A stretch of DNA of 64,000 nt from Baekduia alba (GCF_028416635.1 NZ_CP114013.1:62001-126000); one strand, 5' to 3'. Positions 51,038 to 61,026 are shown, numbered from the stretch's first letter. The notes: generated by a model not told the origin, from the letters alone. Made by a program: numbers and translations.

Positions 51038-53026
51038 CTAGGAGGCGCCGATCGCCTCGGCGGTCCGGTGGGCCAGGGCCATCGTCGTCAGCATCGGATT
51101 GGTCCCGCTGGCGGTCGGGAACGCGGACGCGTCGCCGATCCAGACGCCGCCGACGTCGTGCAGCTCGCCGAACGGGCCGGCCACCGACGTCTTGCGGTCC
51201 TTGCCCATCCGCGCGCTGCCCATGTGGTGCAGCGAGAACGTCGCGTGCTCGAACGGCGACAGCGGCGCGGCCACGACCCGCGCCGCGTAGTCCTCGATCG
51301 CCTCGCCGCCGGACCGGACCCAGTGCAGGCGCTTGCGGTGCAGGGTCAGGACCTCCTGCGCGCCGGCGGCGTCGTGCATGAGCGCCATCGTCCGCAGGCC
51401 GTGGCGGAAGTTCGCGAGGTCCACGCCGTCGCTGAACGGATAGGTGTGGACCGGGTTGCCGGCGGCGTCGACGGTCACGCGCCCGTGCCCGCGGTCGCGG
51501 ATCAGGAACACCATCGCGCTGGAGATCGGGCCGCGCGCCATGTCGGCCTTGTGCTGGCGCCCGCTCTCCCACGGCACCGACGTCCCGGTTACGCCCGGCG
51601 AGGCGTGCGACGTCTCGACGAGGTAGCCGTAGCCGTCCTGGAGGTCGGCGTACTCCATCGACAGCGCCGACTGCGGCGCACCCCACCACGCCTGCTGGGG
51701 CGCGTCGTAGATCCCGATCACCGCGGTCGCCGGGTGCAGGCGCAGGTAGTCGCCGGCGGCGGGGCCGCCGATGCCGGAGCGCAGCAGCAGCGCCGGCGTG
51801 TCCAGCGCGCCGGCGGCGACCACGACCGTCGGGGCGCGGACGACGACGCGCGCCGCGTTGCCCTCGGCGTCGAGGTAGGTGCCCTCGACGCCGGCGGCGC
51901 GGCCGTTCTCGACGAGCACCTGCTCGACCCGCGTGTCGACCACGAACCGCGCGCCCGCGTCGGCCGCGTCCTGCAGGTAGGTCTTCAGGGTCCCGAGCTT
52001 GGCGCCGGTCACGTCGCCGAAGCCCATGAGCCCGGCGAGGTCGGCGTCGTACTTGTCCGGGTCGGCGTTGCGCGTGATCGTGCGCCCGTCGATCCCGAGC
52101 TGGGCCGCCGCGTCAAGCACGCGCTGGTTGGGGCCGTTGGCGTCCGAGCACGCGTCGGTCACGCCGATCCGCGCGCTGACCGCGTCGAGGTGGCGGTCGT
52201 ACTCGGGGCCGGCGAGGCCCTCGAGGCCGTGCACCTGCTCCCACTCCGCGCGCACCCAGTCGTAGGTGCGCAGGCAGTTGGTCCAGTTGACGGTCGTGCC
52301 GCCGCCGAGGTTGGCGCCGGTCATCAGCGCGATCTGGCCCTCGGCCGTCTGCGCCAGGCCGCCCGCGCGGTAGAGGTTCTGGTAGGCCCAGAGCTCGAGC
52401 TGGTTGAAGTCGGCCTCGTTGTAGTAGCCGCCGGCCTCGAGGACCACGACGTCCTTGCCGGCGCCCGCGAGCTGGCCCGCGATCACGCCGCCGCCCGCGC
52501 CCGAGCCGACCACGACGACGTCCGCGGTGAGCGTGAGGTCGGCGGTGGCGGGGCGCGTGATCGGGATCGTCTTGGGCGCCTCCTGCGCCGACGGCGGCTG
52601 CGCCCGCGGCCCCGGGTAGCCGATGGCCTCCCAGTTGGGGTTGCGGCCGGTGGCCGGGTCCGGGATCGCGTAGAACAACAGGAACGTCAGCGCGCGCAGG
52701 CCGCTGAGCCCGCCCAGCGCGGCCGGGTCGCTGTCCATGAACCCGTGCAGGATCGCCTCGCGGACCTCCTGCGGGGCCGCGTCGAAGCCCTGGGCGCTCA
52801 AGGCATCCAACAACTGCCGGAGCCCGTCGACCTGGTCCTCGGGGATCGCGCCCGACGACAGCTGCTGGGCGATCGCGGCGTCGACGCCGAGGTCGGAGCC
52901 CTTGCGCGCCCAGAACCCGGTCGGGTCGTCGTCGACCGCGACCTCCGGCGCGAAGGTGTCGACCAGCTGGCGCAGCGTCGCCTGCTGGAGCTCGGAGAGG
53001 ACGACCTCGACCGGAGTGCTTGACAC
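51038..53026 (-). CDS. GMC family oxidoreductase (long-chain alcohol oxidase-like)
   Basis: The 662-residue flavoprotein has an N-terminal helical extension (about 1-150; gluconate dehydrogenase subunit 3-like), the FAD site VVVVGSGAGGGVIAGQLA, GGGTTVNWTNCLRT and the C-terminal FSLHHMGSARMGKDR with the conserved His, then the GTNPM motif. The length and N-terminal region resemble long-chain fatty alcohol oxidases. GTG start is six bases after TAGGCT (53038-53033, minus strand). It is divergent from the SDR gene. Confidence 0.9.
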   Translation of the reverse strand: MSSTPVEVVLSELQQATLRQLVDTFAPEVAVDDDPTGFWARKGSDLGVDAAIAQQLSSGAIPEDQVDGLRQLLDALSAQGFDAAPQEVREAILHGFMDSDPAALGGLSGLRALTFLLFYAIPDPATGRNPNWEAIGYPGPRAQPPSAQEAPKTIPITRPATADLTLTADVVVVGSGAGGGVIAGQLAGAGKDVVVLEAGGYYNEADFNQLELWAYQNLYRAGGLAQTAEGQIALMTGANLGGGTTVNWTNCLRTYDWVRAEWEQVHGLEGLAGPEYDRHLDAVSARIGVTDACSDANGPNQRVLDAAAQLGIDGRTITRNADPDKYDADLAGLMGFGDVTGAKLGTLKTYLQDAADAGARFVVDTRVEQVLVENGRAAGVEGTYLDAEGNAARVVVRAPTVVVAAGALDTPALLLRSGIGGPAAGDYLRLHPATAVIGIYDAPQQAWWGAPQSALSMEYADLQDGYGYLVETSHASPGVTGTSVPWESGRQHKADMARGPISSAMVFLIRDRGHGRVTVDAAGNPVHTYPFSDGVDLANFRHGLRTMALMHDAAGAQEVLTLHRKRLHWVRSGGEAIEDYAARVVAAPLSPFEHATFSLHHMGSARMGKDRKTSVAGPFGELHDVGGVWIGDASAFPTASGTNPMLTTMALAHRTAEAIGAS

Positions 53027-53105
53027 GGTGTCAGCCTACCTCGCGCGGTCAAGCCGGGCCTGGTACGGTGACGCCCCCGTCATTTTCTGTTGGAGGCTCT
53101 GTCCC

Positions 53106-53990
53106 ATGGCCAAGCAGCACCGCATCCTCACCGGCCAGGTGGCCGCGATCACCGGCGCCGCACGCGGCATCGGCCGCGCCACGGCGCAGGCGTTCCTGCG
53201 CGAGGGGATGAAGGTGGCCATCGGCGACCTCGACTACGCGACCGCCCAGAAGACCGCTCAGGAGCTGGGCCACGGCACCGTCGCCTTCGAGCTCGACGTC
53301 ACGCGGCGCGCGTCGGTCAAGGCGTTCCTGGACGGCGCCGAGGAGCAGCTGGGCCCGATCGACGTCCTGGTCAACAACGCCGGGATCATGCAGGTCGGCC
53401 ACACGCTCTGGGACGAGGACGACGCGACGACCCAGCGCATGATCGACATCAACGTCAACGGCGTGATGCACGGCGTCAAGGAGATCGTCCCGCGCTTCCT
53501 GGCGCGCGGCCGCGGCCACGTCGTGAACATCGCGTCGACCGCCGGCAAGGGCGGCTTCCCGGGCGGCGGCACGTACTGCGGGACCAAGCACTTCGTCGTC
53601 GGCGTGTCCGAGGCCCTGCGCGCCGAGCTGCGCGACACCGGCGTCGAGGTCTCCTGCGTCATGCCGGTCGTCGTCAACACCGAGCTGGCCTCGGGCCTGA
53701 CCGAGACGCGCGGCGTCAAGCAGGTCCAGCCCGAGGACGTGGCCAACGAGATCGTGGCGGCGCTGAAGGAGGCGCGCTTCGACGTCTTCGTCCCGCGCTC
53801 GGTCGCCGGCATCACCAAGGTGATGAACCTGCTCCCGCGCGCCGGCCGCGAGGGCCTCAGCCGCGCGCTGAAGGCCGATCAGGTGCTCGCGCAGATCGAC
53901 ACGAGCAAGCGCGCCGCCTACGAGCTCCGCGCGTCGCACTCCGATCCGGCGCTCGAAGGCGCGGACGAGGCCAAGCAGCTCACTCCGTAG
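53106..53990 (+). CDS. Short-chain dehydrogenase/reductase
   Basis: The 294-residue protein has the NAD(P) motif TGAARGIG (16-23), NNAG (90-93) and the catalytic S144, Y157 and K161. It is slightly longer than a minimal SDR, with a C-terminal tail. Unlike many neighbours it has a real leader: TACGGT near 53063, then TTGGAGG, about nine bases before ATG. Adjacent to the GMC and hydrolase genes, it could take part in the same alcohol or lipid oxidation. Confidence 0.92.
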   Translation: MAKQHRILTGQVAAITGAARGIGRATAQAFLREGMKVAIGDLDYATAQKTAQELGHGTVAFELDVTRRASVKAFLDGAEEQLGPIDVLVNNAGIMQVGHTLWDEDDATTQRMIDINVNGVMHGVKEIVPRFLARGRGHVVNIASTAGKGGFPGGGTYCGTKHFVVGVSEALRAELRDTGVEVSCVMPVVVNTELASGLTETRGVKQVQPEDVANEIVAALKEARFDVFVPRSVAGITKVMNLLPRAGREGLSRALKADQVLAQIDTSKRAAYELRASHSDPALEGADEAKQLTP

Positions 53991-54020
53991 GGCCGCGTTC
54001 GGGCGGGTAGGTTGTCCTAT

Positions 54021-56060
54021 ATGGAAGCCGCCACCTCCTCCACCTCGATCGACCAGCTGAGCGTCGACACGATCCGCACGCTGTCGATGGACGCCGTCCA
54101 GAAGGCGAACAGCGGCCATCCCGGCCTGCCGATGGGCATGGCTCCTGCCGCGTACGTCCTGTACGCGAAGGTCATGCGCCACAACCCGAAGGACCCGGAC
54201 TGGCCGGACCGCGACCGCTTCGTCCTGTCCGCCGGCCACGGCTCGGCGCTGCTCTACAGCGTCCTGCACCTCAGCGGCTACGACCTGCCGCTCGACGAGC
54301 TCAAGCGGTTCCGCCAGTGGGGCTCGCTCACGCCGGGCCATCCGGAGCGCGACCGCGTCCACGTCACGCCGGGCGTCGAGGTCACCACGGGCCCGCTCGG
54401 CCAGGGCTTCGCCAACGGCGTCGGCATGGCCTTCGCCGAGGAGTTCCTGCGCCAGCGCTACGGCGCCGACGTCCAGGACCACTTCATCTACGCGATCGTC
54501 TCCGACGGCGACCTGATGGAGGGCGTCGCCTCCGAGGCGGCGTCGCTCGCCGGCCAGTACGGCCTCGGCAAGCTCATCTACCTGTACGACGACAACTCGA
54601 TCTCGCTCGACGGCCCGACGTCGCTGAGCTTCGACTCCGAGGACGTCGGCAAGCGCTTCGAGGCCTACGGCTGGCACGTCCTGGAGGTCCACGACGCCAA
54701 CGACGTCGTCGCGCTGCAGGCCGCCATCGAGGAGGGCCAGAAGCACACCGCCAAGCCCTCGCTCATCCGCGTCAAGTCGATCATCGGCTACCCGTCGCCC
54801 AACAAGCAGGGCACGAGCAAGGCGCACGGCTCGCCGTTGGGCGAGGACGAGGTCCGGGCCACCAAGGAGGCCATGGGCTGGGATCCCGACGCGCACTTCC
54901 TGGTGCCCGACGACGTCTACGCCGACTTCGCCAAGGCCGGCGAGCGCGGCGCCGCGCTGCAGGCCGAGTGGGACCAGCGGCTCGCGCAGCTCAAGCACGA
55001 CAAGGCCGACCTCGGCAGGGAGTGGGACCTGGCGTGGGAGGGCGGCTCCTACGGCGGCCGGCCGCTGCCGGGCCTGAAGGACGCGCTGCGCTCCGTCGAT
55101 TGGGCCCTCCCACCCGGCAAGGACAAGATCGCCACGCGCTCGGCCGGGCAGAAGGCGATGGCGGCGATGGCGCCGTTCGTCCCGACGCTCGTCGGCGGCG
55201 CTGCGGACCTGTCGGAGTCCACCAAGACGGAGTTCCCCGGCGGCGACGCCGAGCGCTTCACCCGCGAGCACGCGGGCCGCAACATCTTCTTCGGCGTCCG
55301 CGAGCACGGCATGGGCGGCGCCGTCAACGGCCTCGCGGCCCACGGCGGCATCCTGCGGCCCTACGGCTCGACGTTCCTCCAGTTCGCCGACTACATGCGC
55401 GGCTCGATCCGGTTGAGCGCGCTCACCGGCCTGCGCGTCGCGTGGATCTACACGCACGACTCGGTCGCGCTGGGCGAGGACGGCCCGACGCACCAGCCGG
55501 TCGAGCACCTCGCCGCGCTGCGCGCGATCCCGGGCCTCGCGGTCTTCCGGCCGGCCGACGCCAACGAGACGGCGGAGGCCTGGCGCGTGATCATCGAGGA
55601 CCTCGAGGGGCCGGCCGTGATGGCGCTGTCGCGCCAGGACCTGCCGATCCTGGACATCGACTTCGACGGCGTCGGCCGCGGCGGCTACGTCGTCGCGCCG
55701 GCCACCGGCGACGAGCGCGTGGTGCTGGTCGGCACCGGCGCCGAGGTCCACACGGCGATCGAGGCCCAGAAGCTCCTCGCGGACCAGGGCATCGGCGCGC
55801 GCGTGGTGTCGCTGCCGGCGTGGGAGCTCTTCGCCGAGCAGGACGACGCCTACCGCGACGGGGTCCTGCCACCCACGCTCCCGAAGGTCTCGGTCGAGGC
55901 GGCCGTGACGATGGGCTGGGAGCGCTGGGTGGACCGCTCGGTCGGCATCGACCGCTTCGGCGCGTCGGCGCCGGGCCCCGAGGTGCTCGAGAAGCTCGGC
56001 ATCACGGGTGAGAACGTCGCGCAGGTCGCCAAGGACCTGCTCAGCGCCGCCAACTCCTAG
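54021..56060 (+). CDS. tkt: Transketolase
   Basis: Transfers two-carbon units in the pentose phosphate pathway with thiamine diphosphate. The 679-residue protein has [30 protein letters not shown]-type early motifs, the thiamine-binding [22 protein letters not shown] and the late [25 protein letters not shown] was chosen because TAGGTT (54008-54013) is seven bases upstream; a TTG nine bases earlier overlaps that box. No other pentose phosphate gene is adjacent. Confidence 0.97.
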   Translation: MEAATSSTSIDQLSVDTIRTLSMDAVQKANSGHPGLPMGMAPAAYVLYAKVMRHNPKDPDWPDRDRFVLSAGHGSALLYSVLHLSGYDLPLDELKRFRQWGSLTPGHPERDRVHVTPGVEVTTGPLGQGFANGVGMAFAEEFLRQRYGADVQDHFIYAIVSDGDLMEGVASEAASLAGQYGLGKLIYLYDDNSISLDGPTSLSFDSEDVGKRFEAYGWHVLEVHDANDVVALQAAIEEGQKHTAKPSLIRVKSIIGYPSPNKQGTSKAHGSPLGEDEVRATKEAMGWDPDAHFLVPDDVYADFAKAGERGAALQAEWDQRLAQLKHDKADLGREWDLAWEGGSYGGRPLPGLKDALRSVDWALPPGKDKIATRSAGQKAMAAMAPFVPTLVGGAADLSESTKTEFPGGDAERFTREHAGRNIFFGVREHGMGGAVNGLAAHGGILRPYGSTFLQFADYMRGSIRLSALTGLRVAWIYTHDSVALGEDGPTHQPVEHLAALRAIPGLAVFRPADANETAEAWRVIIEDLEGPAVMALSRQDLPILDIDFDGVGRGGYVVAPATGDERVVLVGTGAEVHTAIEAQKLLADQGIGARVVSLPAWELFAEQDDAYRDGVLPPTLPKVSVEAAVTMGWERWVDRSVGIDRFGASAPGPEVLEKLGITGENVAQVAKDLLSAANS

Positions 56061-56062
56061 GA

Positions 56063-57433
56063 CTACCGCGTCAACGCCGCGGCGCGCGGGCCGACCGTCA
56101 CATGGATGACGGACGGCTCGCGCGTCCAGGCGATGGCGTCGAGCGCCGTGAGGCGGTCGAGCCAGAACTGGAGCGCCTGCGCCTGCGCGGGTGAGCGGTA
56201 GGCGCGCGAGAGGTCGAAGGCGTAGCCGGTCGTGTGCGCCGACGGCGGCGTCTCGGCGCCGAACGCGCCGCGCGTGTCGCGCTCCTCGCCGGCGACCGAG
56301 CGCGCCGCGCTGGTCACGACCAGCGGCGCGCTCTTGGACACCTCGCGCACGCCGAGCGCGAGGTAGCGCAGCAGTCGCAGCGCCTCGGGGCGCAGCGCCC
56401 GCTGCGCCGCGGGCCGCGCGGCCAGCGCCTGCGACGGCCGCAGCGCCGGCCCGGTGACGACCGCGAGCGCGTCGGTCTGCAGCGCGCCGTCGTCGGTGAA
56501 GGCCGGCGTCGCCCCCGAGGGCCGCAGGACGCGCTCGCCCGCCGGGCTGGCCTGCAGCGCGGCCTGCCGCACCACCTCGTCGGGGTCGTCGCGGTAGAGC
56601 TTCATGATGGTCTTGGCCGCGCCGATGCGCCACAGGTAGGTGGAGGAGTCGTCGCCGAGCCCGGCGAGGACGCCCCAGGCCTTGGCGTGGCGGACCGGGG
56701 TGGAGTCGAAGAAGAGCTGGGCGTAGGGGATGTCGGCGTTCCCATACGCCTTGAGCGCGCGCTGGAGGTTCCCGACGCCCATGTGGTAGCTCTCGACCGC
56801 GAGGTCGTCGCGCCGGCCGAGGTTGTCCTTGGCGAACTCCAGGTAGCGCGTCGTGGCCTCCAGCGCCTTGCGCGGGTCGAAGCGCTCGTCGACGCGGCGC
56901 CGCAAGGCCTTCAACTTCGCGATGTGGCTGAACGACTGCGACCGCGCGATCTGGGCGGTGATCCTCTGCGAGCGCGCGACGTCGACCTTCAGGCCCAGCA
57001 GGTCGGTCGCCGTCTGGGCGAGGATCTGGGTCAGGCCGACGGCGGACCGCAGGTCGTCGGAGGCCGCGACGTCGGGCCGGCCGGCGCTCTCCAGGAAGAC
57101 GATCGCCTCGAGCGTGTCGGGGTCCTGGTGCGCGCGCCGGGCGACGTCCTCGACGAGCGGGCGCAGGTTCTGGACGCGCTGCGCGGTCGCCACCGCGCCG
57201 CCCGGGCTCTTGGCGTAGAGCACGTGGCTGAGGCCCGCCGCGGCGGCGGTCTCGAAGTCGGCCTGCCGGCCGGCGTCGTAGGCGAAGGGATCGCGCGTGG
57301 TGTCGGTCGCACCGGCGCCCGGCGCCAGCCGACGCGGCCCCTGCGACTCGCCGCCCCTGCCGAGCAGGACGAGCACGGCCCCCGCCACGACGACGACCGC
57401 CGCCGCCAGAAGCGCGAGGCGTCGTTGTCGCAT
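56063..57433 (-). CDS. Lytic transglycosylase fused to a LAS-type peptidase-like domain
   Basis: The 456-residue protein has an N-terminal signal anchor (about 6-25), a lytic transglycosylase (SLT) domain (about 95-290) with catalytic E115 in FLESAGRPDV and AVGLTQIL, and a C-terminal domain with SAHTTGYAFDL (H400, D407) and VIHVTVG (H444). The latter is the zinc-ligand pattern of VanY/LAS peptidases. One protein could thus cut both glycan and peptide in peptidoglycan. It converges with tkt, two bases apart. Confidence 0.85.
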   Translation of the reverse strand: MRQRRLALLAAAVVVVAGAVLVLLGRGGESQGPRRLAPGAGATDTTRDPFAYDAGRQADFETAAAAGLSHVLYAKSPGGAVATAQRVQNLRPLVEDVARRAHQDPDTLEAIVFLESAGRPDVAASDDLRSAVGLTQILAQTATDLLGLKVDVARSQRITAQIARSQSFSHIAKLKALRRRVDERFDPRKALEATTRYLEFAKDNLGRRDDLAVESYHMGVGNLQRALKAYGNADIPYAQLFFDSTPVRHAKAWGVLAGLGDDSSTYLWRIGAAKTIMKLYRDDPDEVVRQAALQASPAGERVLRPSGATPAFTDDGALQTDALAVVTGPALRPSQALAARPAAQRALRPEALRLLRYLALGVREVSKSAPLVVTSAARSVAGEERDTRGAFGAETPPSAHTTGYAFDLSRAYRSPAQAQALQFWLDRLTALDAIAWTREPSVIHVTVGPRAAALTR

Positions 57434-57463
57434 CGTCCGATCACCGTGCCACATTCGCGGGCC

Positions 57464-58405
57464 GTGCGCGTCGTCCGTGATGTCGAACCCGTCCCCGCCC
57501 ACCCGCTGGCCCTCGACGACGACCTCCTGATCGAGGGCGAGAACCTGTCGGCGCTGCCGCGGCTGCCCGACCGCGCGTTCGACGTGGTCTACATCGACCC
57601 GCCGTTCAACACCGGGCGCGCTCAGGTCCGCACGACGCTGCGCGCGGTCGCCGACCCCGAGGGCACGCGGACCGGGTTCGGCGGGCGGCGCTACCGGACC
57701 GAGGAGGTCGGCTCGATGGCCTACGCCGACGCCTTCGACGACCTCCCGGCCTACCTGGAGCCGCGGCTGCGCGAGGCGCGCCGGCTGCTCGCCGACCACG
57801 GCACGCTCTACGTGCACCTCGACCCGCGCGAGTCGCACTACGTCAAGGTGCTGCTCGACGGGATCTTCGGCCGCGAGTGCTTCCTCAACGAGCTGATCTG
57901 GGCCTACGACTACGGCGCGAAGCCGCGCCGGCGCTGGCCCGCCAAGCACGACGTGATCCTGGTCTACGTCAAGGACCCGGCGCGCTACTGGTTCGACGAC
58001 GCCGAGGTCGACCGCGAGCCCTACATGTCGCCCGGCCTCGTCACGCCCGAGCAGCGTGAGCGCGGCAAGCGGCCGACCGACGTGTGGTGGCACACGATCG
58101 TCCCGACCAACGGCGCCGAGCGCACCGGCTACCCGACGCAGAAGCCGCTGGGCGTGGTGCGCCGGATCGTCGCGGCGTCGTCGCGGCCCGGCGGCTGGTG
58201 CCTGGACTTCTTCGCCGGCTCGGGCACCCTGGGCGCGGCGGCCGCGGAGCTGGGCCGGCGGTTCGTGCTGGTCGACGCGTCGCCGGACGCGATCGCCGTG
58301 TGTGAGCGTCGCCTGGGGAACGCCGGCCCAGGGGGCCGGGTTCCCGTAGCGGGTGTCGGCCCTGGGGGGCCGAACCCGCAGCCGAGCAGGGATCCGGCCT
58401 CGTAG
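57464..58405 (+). CDS. Orphan site-specific DNA methyltransferase (beta class)
   Basis: The 313-residue protein has motif IV DPPF (45-48) before motif I FFAGSGT (249-255), the order of beta-class amino-methyltransferases, with GYPTQKP before motif I as in type III and similar enzymes. It modifies adenine N6 or cytosine N4; the sequence recognised cannot be read. There is no restriction subunit nearby, so it is probably a solitary, perhaps regulatory, enzyme. GTG at 57464 is chosen; GTG at 57446 is also possible. Confidence 0.86.
   Translation: MRVVRDVEPVPAHPLALDDDLLIEGENLSALPRLPDRAFDVVYIDPPFNTGRAQVRTTLRAVADPEGTRTGFGGRRYRTEEVGSMAYADAFDDLPAYLEPRLREARRLLADHGTLYVHLDPRESHYVKVLLDGIFGRECFLNELIWAYDYGAKPRRRWPAKHDVILVYVKDPARYWFDDAEVDREPYMSPGLVTPEQRERGKRPTDVWWHTIVPTNGAERTGYPTQKPLGVVRRIVAASSRPGGWCLDFFAGSGTLGAAAAELGRRFVLVDASPDAIAVCERRLGNAGPGGRVPVAGVGPGGPNPQPSRDPAS
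58337..58378 (+). terminator. Hairpin at the 3' end of the methyltransferase gene
   Basis: CGGGTTC (58337-58343) pairs with GAACCCG (58372-58378), with a further GGCC-rich inner arm. It lies inside the last codons, between genes on opposite strands. Confidence 0.35.
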
Positions 58406-58416
58406 TCGCGACGGCG

Positions 58417-59346
58417 CTACGCCGGCGTCGACGACACCAGCCGCGCGCTGACGACGATGCGCTTCGCGGCGCTGTACAGCGGGTGGCAGGCGGTCAGGAC
58501 GAGGCGGTGCTGGCCGGCGTGCGAGACCAGCGACGACGCGTCGCCGGCCGTCGTGATGTGCCAGCCGATCACCCTGTAGGTGAACCGGCCGTAGGGCATG
58601 GTCATGACGATGCGCGAGCCAGCGTGGAGCTCGTTGACGCGCTTGAACGGCGCGCCGTAGGTCGTGCGGTGGCCGGCGAGGCCGACCGTGCCCGCCATGC
58701 CCGGCAGGACCGTGCCCTTGTAGTGGCCCGGTCCCTTCTTCAGGGCGTCGTGGTTGGTGTTCTCCACGAACACGCTCTTCAGCCCGATCTTCGGGATGCT
58801 GATCGAGCCCATCGCGGAGCCGGCGGGCCGGCCGGCGCCGTCGAGCGCGACCGCCTGGCGCTGCATCCGGTGGCGCGCGGTCTCCTGCGGCGCCTTGGGC
58901 GTCGAGGCGGCGAGCGTCTTGCGCAGGCCCTGGAGGTCGTCGCGCAGCGCGGCCTGGTCGCGCGACTGCTGCAGCGCGGTGATCGGCTCCTGCCAGACGA
59001 TGGTCAGCAGGCCGTCGGTGATCAGGAGCAGGCCGGCGAGGAGGCCGAAGAGGAGCAGTCCGCGCTTGGCGCGGTGGCGCAGGGACGGCGGCGGGGCGGC
59101 GGGGGCAGCGGGAGCCGACGTGGCGGCGAGCTGACGCTCGACCGCGGCGAGGCGCGCGCGCAGGTCGGCCGCGTCGGCCGCGGCCATGCGCGCGACGTCG
59201 GCGAGCGTGCGCTCGGCGGTGCGCCGGCGCTCTTCGGCGAGGCGGAGCGCCTCGTTGAGGCGCTCGACCTCGGCGCGCAGGTCGGCGATCGACGCACCGC
59301 GCCGCACCCCGAGGGGTGTGACGCGGGCGTCGTCGCCAGGTGCCAC
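58417..59346 (-). CDS. Sortase, probably class E
   Basis: The 309-residue protein has a coiled-coil N-terminus (about 20-75), one membrane helix (about 95-118) and a sortase domain with H226 in LAGHRTTYG, C287 in VLTACHP and R296. Class E sortases of actinobacteria cut LAxTG rather than LPxTG, and the gene directly upstream encodes a protein ending with LAFTG. The GTG start overlaps that gene's stop by one base, so enzyme and substrate are coupled. Confidence 0.9.
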   Translation of the reverse strand: MAPGDDARVTPLGVRRGASIADLRAEVERLNEALRLAEERRRTAERTLADVARMAAADAADLRARLAAVERQLAATSAPAAPAAPPPSLRHRAKRGLLLFGLLAGLLLITDGLLTIVWQEPITALQQSRDQAALRDDLQGLRKTLAASTPKAPQETARHRMQRQAVALDGAGRPAGSAMGSISIPKIGLKSVFVENTNHDALKKGPGHYKGTVLPGMAGTVGLAGHRTTYGAPFKRVNELHAGSRIVMTMPYGRFTYRVIGWHITTAGDASSLVSHAGQHRLVLTACHPLYSAAKRIVVSARLVSSTPA

Positions 59347-59702
59347 TAGTTCTGGTTGCGGCGGCGGTCGCGCACGAGCAGGGTGGCGGTGCCACCGGCG
59401 ATCGCGAGGCCGGCGATGATCAGCAGGAGCGGCTCGCCACCCGTGAAGGCGAGGCTGCTCGGCGCCGAGGCGGCAGGCTGGGCGGCGACGGCCGGAGCGA
59501 CCCCGGTGCCCTCCTGCGTGCTGGGCTTGGTGGTCTGCGTCGTCGTGGTCGGCGACGTCGTCTCGGTCTGCGTCTGCGTCTGCGTGTAGCCACTGGTCGG
59601 GTCGGTGCCCGTGCCGGTGGTGGTCGTGCTCTGGGCCGACGCGATGCCAGCGGAGAACAACAGGCCCGCGACCATCAGAGCGAGGGCGAAGCGGTAGCGC
59701 AC
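59346..59702 (-). CDS. Small Thr-rich surface protein with LAFTG sorting signal
   Basis: The 118-residue protein has a signal peptide (about 1-23, ending ASA), a Thr/Ser/Gln-rich stalk (about 25-80), the sorting motif LAFTG (84-88), a hydrophobic helix (about 90-110) and an Arg-rich tail (RDRRRNQN). It is therefore a wall-anchored protein, likely O-glycosylated given its Thr content. AAGGGA lies upstream of the GTG, and TACGAT (59747-59742, minus strand) is a possible -10 box. Confidence 0.87.
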   Translation of the reverse strand: MRYRFALALMVAGLLFSAGIASAQSTTTTGTGTDPTSGYTQTQTQTETTSPTTTTQTTKPSTQEGTGVAPAVAAQPAASAPSSLAFTGGEPLLLIIAGLAIAGGTATLLVRDRRRNQN

Positions 59703-59844
59703 GATCGAAAATCCCTTGGTCGGATCGGAAGGACGACAGCGATCGTACCCGTTAATGCGCCGATGCACTGTCGGACTGGTCATCGGTCGCGTGCCGGGAA
59801 TCTTGCGGGGTGGACGGTGCCATGCATGTGAGAAGGTCCTCAAC

Positions 59845-61014
59845 ATGCCCGATCCCGCACGGCCCTACGACGTCGCGCTGCTCGGCGCCACCGGCTTCAC
59901 CGGCGCGCTGACCGCGGTCGAGATCGCGGCGCGGGCGCCCGCGGGGCTGCGCTGGGCGCTGGCCGGGCGGTCGCGCGACAAGCTCGAGGCGGTGCGCGCG
60001 CGCGTCGTCGCCGCGCACCCCGACGCGCCGGCGCCGGAGCTGGTCCTCGCCGACGTGGGCGACGACACGTCGCTCGCCGCGCTGGCGCGCTCCACGCGCG
60101 TGCTCACCTCCACCGTCGGCCCCTACGTCCTGCACGGCGAGCCGGTCGTGCGCGCGTGCGCGGCCGCCGGGACCGACTACCTGGACCTGACCGGTGAGCC
60201 CGAGTTCGTCGACCGGATGTACGTCGCGCACCACGCCGCGGCGGTCGCGTCCGGCGCGCGGCTGGTGCACGCGTGCGGCTTCGACTCGATCCCGCACGAC
60301 CTCGGCGTGCAGTTCACGGTCGCGCAGCTGCCCGCGGGCGTGCCGCTGCGCGTGCGCGGCTATGTGCGCGCCGGCGGGCGCTTCAGCGGCGGGACGTTCG
60401 CCTCGGCGATGACGGGCTTCTCGCGGCCGCGGCAGAACATGGCGGCGGCGCGCGAGCGGCGCGCGCTCGAGGGCCGCAGCGACCGCGTCCGGATCGAGGA
60501 GCCCGGCAAGCCGCACCGCGCGCTCGACGCGTGGGCCGTCCCGCTGCCGACCGTCGACCCGCAGGTCGTGGGGCGCAGCGCGCGGGCCGACGAGCGCTAC
60601 GGCCCGGACTTCTCCTACGGCCACTACGCCGCGGTCAAGCGCCTGCCGATCGCGGTCGGCGGCGTCGCCGGGATCCTGTCGATGGTCGCCGCCGCGCAGG
60701 TGCCGCCGCTGCGCCGCGCGCTGCTGTCGCGCGTCCCGCAGGGCGAGGGCCCGAGCGACGCGCAGATGGCCAAGGGCTGGTTCTCGGTCCGGTTCGTGGG
60801 GGAGACGGCCGATGGCGCGGAGCGCGTCGTGTGCGAGGTGCGCGGCGGCGATCCCGGCTACCGCGAGACGTCGAAGATGCTCGCCGACGCGACGCTGTGC
60901 CTGGCGCTCGACGACCTGCCCGCGACCGCGGGCCAGGTCACGACCGCGCAGGCGATGGGGCCGGCGCTGCGGACGCGGCTGGAGCGGTCCGGCATCTCGT
61001 TTCGCAAGGTGTAG
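59845..61014 (+). CDS. Saccharopine dehydrogenase-like/trans-acting enoyl reductase family protein
   Basis: The 389-residue protein has an N-terminal Rossmann fold (YDVALLGATGFTGALTAVEIA) and TVGPYVLHGEPVVRACAAAGTDYLDLTGE, as in Mycobacterium Rv2953 and Rv2449c-like proteins. Rv2953 reduces a double bond in phthiocerol and phenolphthiocerol lipids. No polyketide synthase is nearby, so the lipid substrate here is unknown. AGAAGG lies about eight bases before the ATG. Confidence 0.87.
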   Translation: MPDPARPYDVALLGATGFTGALTAVEIAARAPAGLRWALAGRSRDKLEAVRARVVAAHPDAPAPELVLADVGDDTSLAALARSTRVLTSTVGPYVLHGEPVVRACAAAGTDYLDLTGEPEFVDRMYVAHHAAAVASGARLVHACGFDSIPHDLGVQFTVAQLPAGVPLRVRGYVRAGGRFSGGTFASAMTGFSRPRQNMAAARERRALEGRSDRVRIEEPGKPHRALDAWAVPLPTVDPQVVGRSARADERYGPDFSYGHYAAVKRLPIAVGGVAGILSMVAAAQVPPLRRALLSRVPQGEGPSDAQMAKGWFSVRFVGETADGAERVVCEVRGGDPGYRETSKMLADATLCLALDDLPATAGQVTTAQAMGPALRTRLERSGISFRKV

Positions 61015-61026
61015 GCGTCGGTCGCC

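Noticed and set aside
57436-57443. TCCGATCA on the plus strand before the DNA methyltransferase gene
   Set aside because: No TCAAG-like -35 box at 14-15 bases upstream (the sequence there is GCGAGG), and the distance to the start does not match the other sites.
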